This document shows, piece after piece, positions 5,769-6,287 of a stretch of 6,287 nt of DNA; position 1 is the stretch's first letter, and each line of letters opens with the position of its first letter. Origin of the DNA: Planctomycetaceae bacterium (GTDB lineage: Bacteria; Planctomycetota; Planctomycetia; Planctomycetales; Planctomycetaceae); contig CANJZR010000240.1 of assembly GCA_947479075.1 (NCBI GenBank), positions 1 through 6,287 on the forward strand, given 5' to 3'. The translations under genes and the position numbers were made by a program. The notes below the pieces were generated by a model, which was given only the letters and a program-made list of their open reading frames with translations, made no database searches and was not told where the DNA came from.

Positions 5769-5793
5769 CACTGTTTGGGGAAGCATCCCCACC

Positions 5794-5837
5794 AAAAAGA
5801 AACAGGGCCCAGCGTCACATCGACACTGGGCCCTGTT
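5794..5837 (-). terminator. Intrinsic terminator of tRNA-Ser
   Basis: On the minus strand, arms 5837-5822 and 5816-5801 form a 16-bp stem with one U-G wobble and a 5-nt loop. The transcript continues into UC and then five U residues (complement of A5794-5798). It starts 3 nt after the 3' end of the tRNA. On the plus strand no T-run follows, so it acts in one direction. This is a clear rho-independent terminator. Confidence 0.88.
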
Positions 5838-5840
5838 CAG

Positions 5841-5927
5841 CGGAGAAGGAGAGATTCGAACTCTCGATGCCCTTTCGGGCATACCGGTTTTCGAGACCGG
5901 CGCATTCGGCCACTCTGCCACCTCTCC
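5841..5927 (-). tRNA. tRNA-Ser, anticodon CGA (reads UCG)
   Basis: This 87-nt class II tRNA folds fully on the minus strand. The acceptor GGAGAGG pairs with CTTCTCC (one G-U), with discriminator G. The D arm GCA/TGC has a loop with GG. The anticodon stem CCGGT/ACCGG carries loop CTCGAAA, so the anticodon CGA is at 5893-5891. A long variable arm, ATGCCC/GGGCAT with a GAAA loop, is the serine identity mark. The T arm is GAGAG-TTCGAAT-CTCTC. No CCA is encoded; the next bases are CTG, so CCA must be added by the nucleotidyltransferase. It has its own promoter and terminator and appears to be a single-gene unit. Confidence 0.97.
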
Positions 5928-5946
5928 GTTCCCTTGCGGGCTCGGA

Positions 5947-5975
5947 ATTATAGCTCCGTCCCGAAACGCTTTCCA
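5947..5975 (-). promoter_or_regulatory. Sigma70-like promoter of tRNA-Ser
   Basis: The minus strand has a perfect -10, TATAAT (5952-5947), and a -35 of TGGAAA (5975-5970, 4 of 6 consensus bases) with a 17-bp spacer. Transcription would start near 5940, about 13 nt before the mature tRNA end. The stretch after the -10 (TCCGAGCCCGC) is GC-rich, like the discriminators of stringently controlled stable-RNA promoters. Confidence 0.65.
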
Positions 5976-6287
5976 GCGAATTTCGAGTGACATCAGAGGG
6001 AGCCTCTCCGGACCACTGCGGGTGAGTGGAATCGCTCGCCTGACGCAGTGAAAGAAGCCCCCTGCCCACGGCATTTGAACTCGATGGCCTCTGGAAACCT
6101 CGCTGACAATGCACTTCCCACATGAACAGTGGTTCCAGTTCTCGACGTTTCCGGAACAGCGATTTCTCTTCATCGCCCTGCGGCAGTGAAGCATCGAGCC
6201 AGTTTGTCCCAACTTCCCGGTCACCGTCTTCGTGACGGATTGAGCGGACGGTTCTGACATCAGTACCATGGAAATTTCACAATCGCA
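5976..6287. other. About 310 bases with no convincing gene
   Basis: I see no recognisable protein, RNA gene or repeat here. Open frames on the minus strand run through this stretch and into the tRNA, but their translations resemble no family and they lack ribosome binding sites. One minus-strand frame, open from about 6278 down to 5815, is charged and protein-like between about 6255 and 6060 (it includes LPQGDEEKSLFRKRRELEP). It has no ATG before 6123, so it could be a decayed gene remnant. An ATG at 6268 on the plus strand begins MEISQS but runs off the edge and has no visible Shine-Dalgarno sequence. Confidence 0.5.

Noticed and set aside
5689..6051. Plus-strand open frame over the tRNA (GEGEIRTLDA in translation)
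   Set aside because: It is antisense to tRNA-Ser and its terminator, a common false gene call.
6224..6238. CCGTC/GACGG hairpin
   Set aside because: A 5-bp stem with no T-run is expected by chance in sequence of this composition.
5655..6269. Minus-strand open frame of 204 codons covering the tRNA
   Set aside because: It contains VAEWPNAPVSKTG, the familiar spurious translation of a tRNA-Ser gene, and also reads through the tRNA terminator and hairpin repeats.
6268..6287. Start of a new plus-strand gene (ATG at 6268)
   Set aside because: Only six codons are visible, with no Shine-Dalgarno sequence; it cannot be supported.
1..6287. CRISPR array, prophage, insertion sequence or toxin-antitoxin/defence cassette
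   Set aside because: I found no regularly spaced direct repeats, transposase or integrase motifs, or small paired genes of that type on either strand.

Overview
This looks like a piece of planctomycete (or closely related PVC-group) chromosome. That is inferred from style: high GC, loosely packed genes on both strands, a secreted Gly/Tyr/Cys-rich protein of the kind common in that phylum, and small GC-rich palindromic repeats between genes. No single marker proves the taxon.

Layout, left to right. (1) Positions 2-505 (+) hold the C-terminal end of a sodium:solute symporter (SSS family) that begins outside the window. (2) Positions 506-670 are non-coding with overlapping hairpins, followed by a strong intrinsic terminator at 671-703 that serves the minus-strand gene to its right. 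(3) Positions 755-1732 (-) encode an unrecognised exported Gly/Tyr-rich, Cys-containing protein. (4) Positions 1846-2334 (-) encode a one-TM, helix-hairpin-helix ComEA-like protein. (5) The 229-bp spacer 2335-2563 carries two copies of a 33-nt palindromic element in opposite orientation, whose stems differ by paired substitutions, plus a short heptamer array. (6) Positions 2564-4831 (-) encode a molybdopterin-binding large subunit of the xanthine dehydrogenase/aldehyde oxidase family, without its usual FAD and [2Fe-2S] partner genes in view. (7) A 197-bp divergent control region (4832-5028) has a candidate promoter with a 13-bp palindrome in its spacer. (8) Positions 5029-5679 (+) encode an RraA-like/4-hydroxy-4-methyl-2-oxoglutarate aldolase-type protein. 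(9) Positions 5680-5793 hold hairpin repeats. (10) Positions 5841-5927 (-) are tRNA-Ser(CGA), with its own sigma70-like promoter and a 16-bp terminator. (11) From 5976 to the right edge I see no convincing gene.

How the genes relate. The molybdenum hydroxylase subunit and the RraA-like aldolase are divergently transcribed from a shared region. Both families occur in breakdown of aromatic and heterocyclic compounds, so a shared catabolic role is a reasonable but unproven idea. The ComEA-like gene and the secreted-protein gene run in the same direction and end at the same strong terminator, so they may share a transcript. I see no phage, CRISPR array, transposase gene or defence cassette. The most unusual items are the covarying inverted repeat pair, the solitary molybdenum subunit, and the palindrome inside its putative promoter.
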